64,000 bases of DNA from Streptomyces sp. CB03234 (GTDB lineage: Bacteria > Actinomycetota > Actinomycetes > Streptomycetales > Streptomycetaceae). The notes beneath the pieces were generated by a model, which had not been told where the DNA came from, searched no databases, and worked only from the letters and a program-made list of their open reading frames with translations. This document shows, one piece after another, positions 63,720 to 64,000 of the stretch. Every line of letters starts with the position of its first letter. Position 1 is the stretch's first letter. The stretch covers positions 1-64,000 of the forward strand of contig NZ_LIYH01000001.1 of the NCBI RefSeq assembly GCF_001905885.1, in the 5' to 3' direction. Position numbers and translations under genes: made by a program.

Positions 63720-63911
63720 TTACGCGGTCTGGTGGGCCAGCAGGACCACCGCCGCAACCAGAATGACCAGGAGCGCCAGCAGGGCCACCGGGCTCAGTCC
63801 ACCGAAGGGGCCCTCCTGCTCGAGGCGCTCCCGGTTCGCCCGGCAGACGGGGCACCGGCCCTCGCTGACGGGCGCCGCGCAGTTGGCGCACACCAGTCGG
63901 TCGTAGGTCAT
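63720..63911 (-). CDS. Small zinc-ribbon membrane protein
   Basis: 63 aa, starting MTYDRLVCANCAAPVSEGRC with GGAGGAGAG upstream. Two Cys pairs, CANC (8-11) and CPVC (20-23), form a zinc ribbon, followed by a linker and one membrane helix (SPVALLALLVILVAAVVLLA). A tail-anchored cytoplasmic zinc ribbon is the likely topology. It stops at TAA, unusual in this genome. Function unknown. The gene upstream of it lies outside the window. Confidence 0.85.
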   Translation of the reverse strand: MTYDRLVCANCAAPVSEGRCPVCRANRERLEQEGPFGGLSPVALLALLVILVAAVVLLAHQTA

Positions 63912-64000
63912 GCGCTCTCCTCCTCCCGCGCGGCGGAGCCGCAGACGCGGACCGTGCACCGTGACGCGGACTGTGCACACAGTTCTCTCCGCACAACGCT

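Overview
The window is a high-GC actinobacterial chromosome segment, almost certainly Streptomyces or a close relative. GTG and TTG starts are common, third codon positions are strongly G/C, and several gene blocks match conserved Streptomyces order: mtrA-mtrB-lpqB, hpf followed by a LuxR-type response regulator, secA, and the pkaA-pkaB-prfB block. It opens inside the 3' end of a 5S rRNA gene, so an rRNA operon lies just to the left.

Layout. (1) 0.2-5.6 kb: a leftward five-gene operon (GPDase-membrane-domain protein, DUF4129, DUF4350, MoxR ATPase, DUF58) with stop/start overlaps. (2) 5.8-12.7 kb: mtnA, the mtrA-mtrB-lpqB envelope-sensing operon and a ComF-type phosphoribosyltransferase. (3) 13-28 kb: housekeeping genes, namely hibernation factor hpf, a NarL/LuxR response regulator, a YcaQ-type winged-helix protein, GNAT, secA, an Rv3235-like protein, DUF6912, HAD, DJ-1/PfpI and the very large NAD-glutamate dehydrogenase. 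(4) 27.7-50 kb: a broken-up cell-wall glycopolymer locus. It holds a Wzm/Wzt-type (TagGH-like) exporter with a GT-C transferase, a divergent TetR regulator, all four dTDP-rhamnose genes (rmlC apart from rmlABD), a second GT-C protein, a GT2-methyltransferase fusion, a small SMR/EamA flippase-like protein, two GT2-glycerophosphotransferase (TagF-like) fusions and a further GT2. A small stress patch (CsbD, hydrophobic protein, anti-sigma-like ATPase, membrane protein) sits at 32.2-34 kb. An accessory patch (SLOG protein, GNAT, frameshifted regulator remnant, SGNH esterase) sits at 44.8-47.7 kb between the two TagF-like genes. (5) 50-53.8 kb: a sugar ABC importer (MalG-, MalF- and binding-protein-like) without its own ATPase. 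(6) 53.9-64 kb: an FHA-FtsK/EccC-like protein divergent from two Ser/Thr kinases (PkaA/PkaB type), then prfB, a sortase-type surface protein with 32 hexapeptide (Gly-X-Y) repeats, and a small zinc-ribbon membrane protein.

Together the genes describe an envelope-centred region: sensing (MtrAB-LpqB, PkaA/B, FHA), protein export (SecA), export and assembly of a probably rhamnose-containing, phosphate-linked wall polymer, and a wall-anchored repeat protein. No CRISPR array, tRNA, insertion sequence, prophage or classical biosynthetic cluster was seen. The best candidates for new biology are the collagen-like LAETG protein with its dyad-rich upstream region, the paired operator repeats between the exporter and the TetR gene, the TagF-like fusion whose GT2 half has lost its DXD motif, and the Walker-A Lys-to-Arg change in the FHA-FtsK protein.
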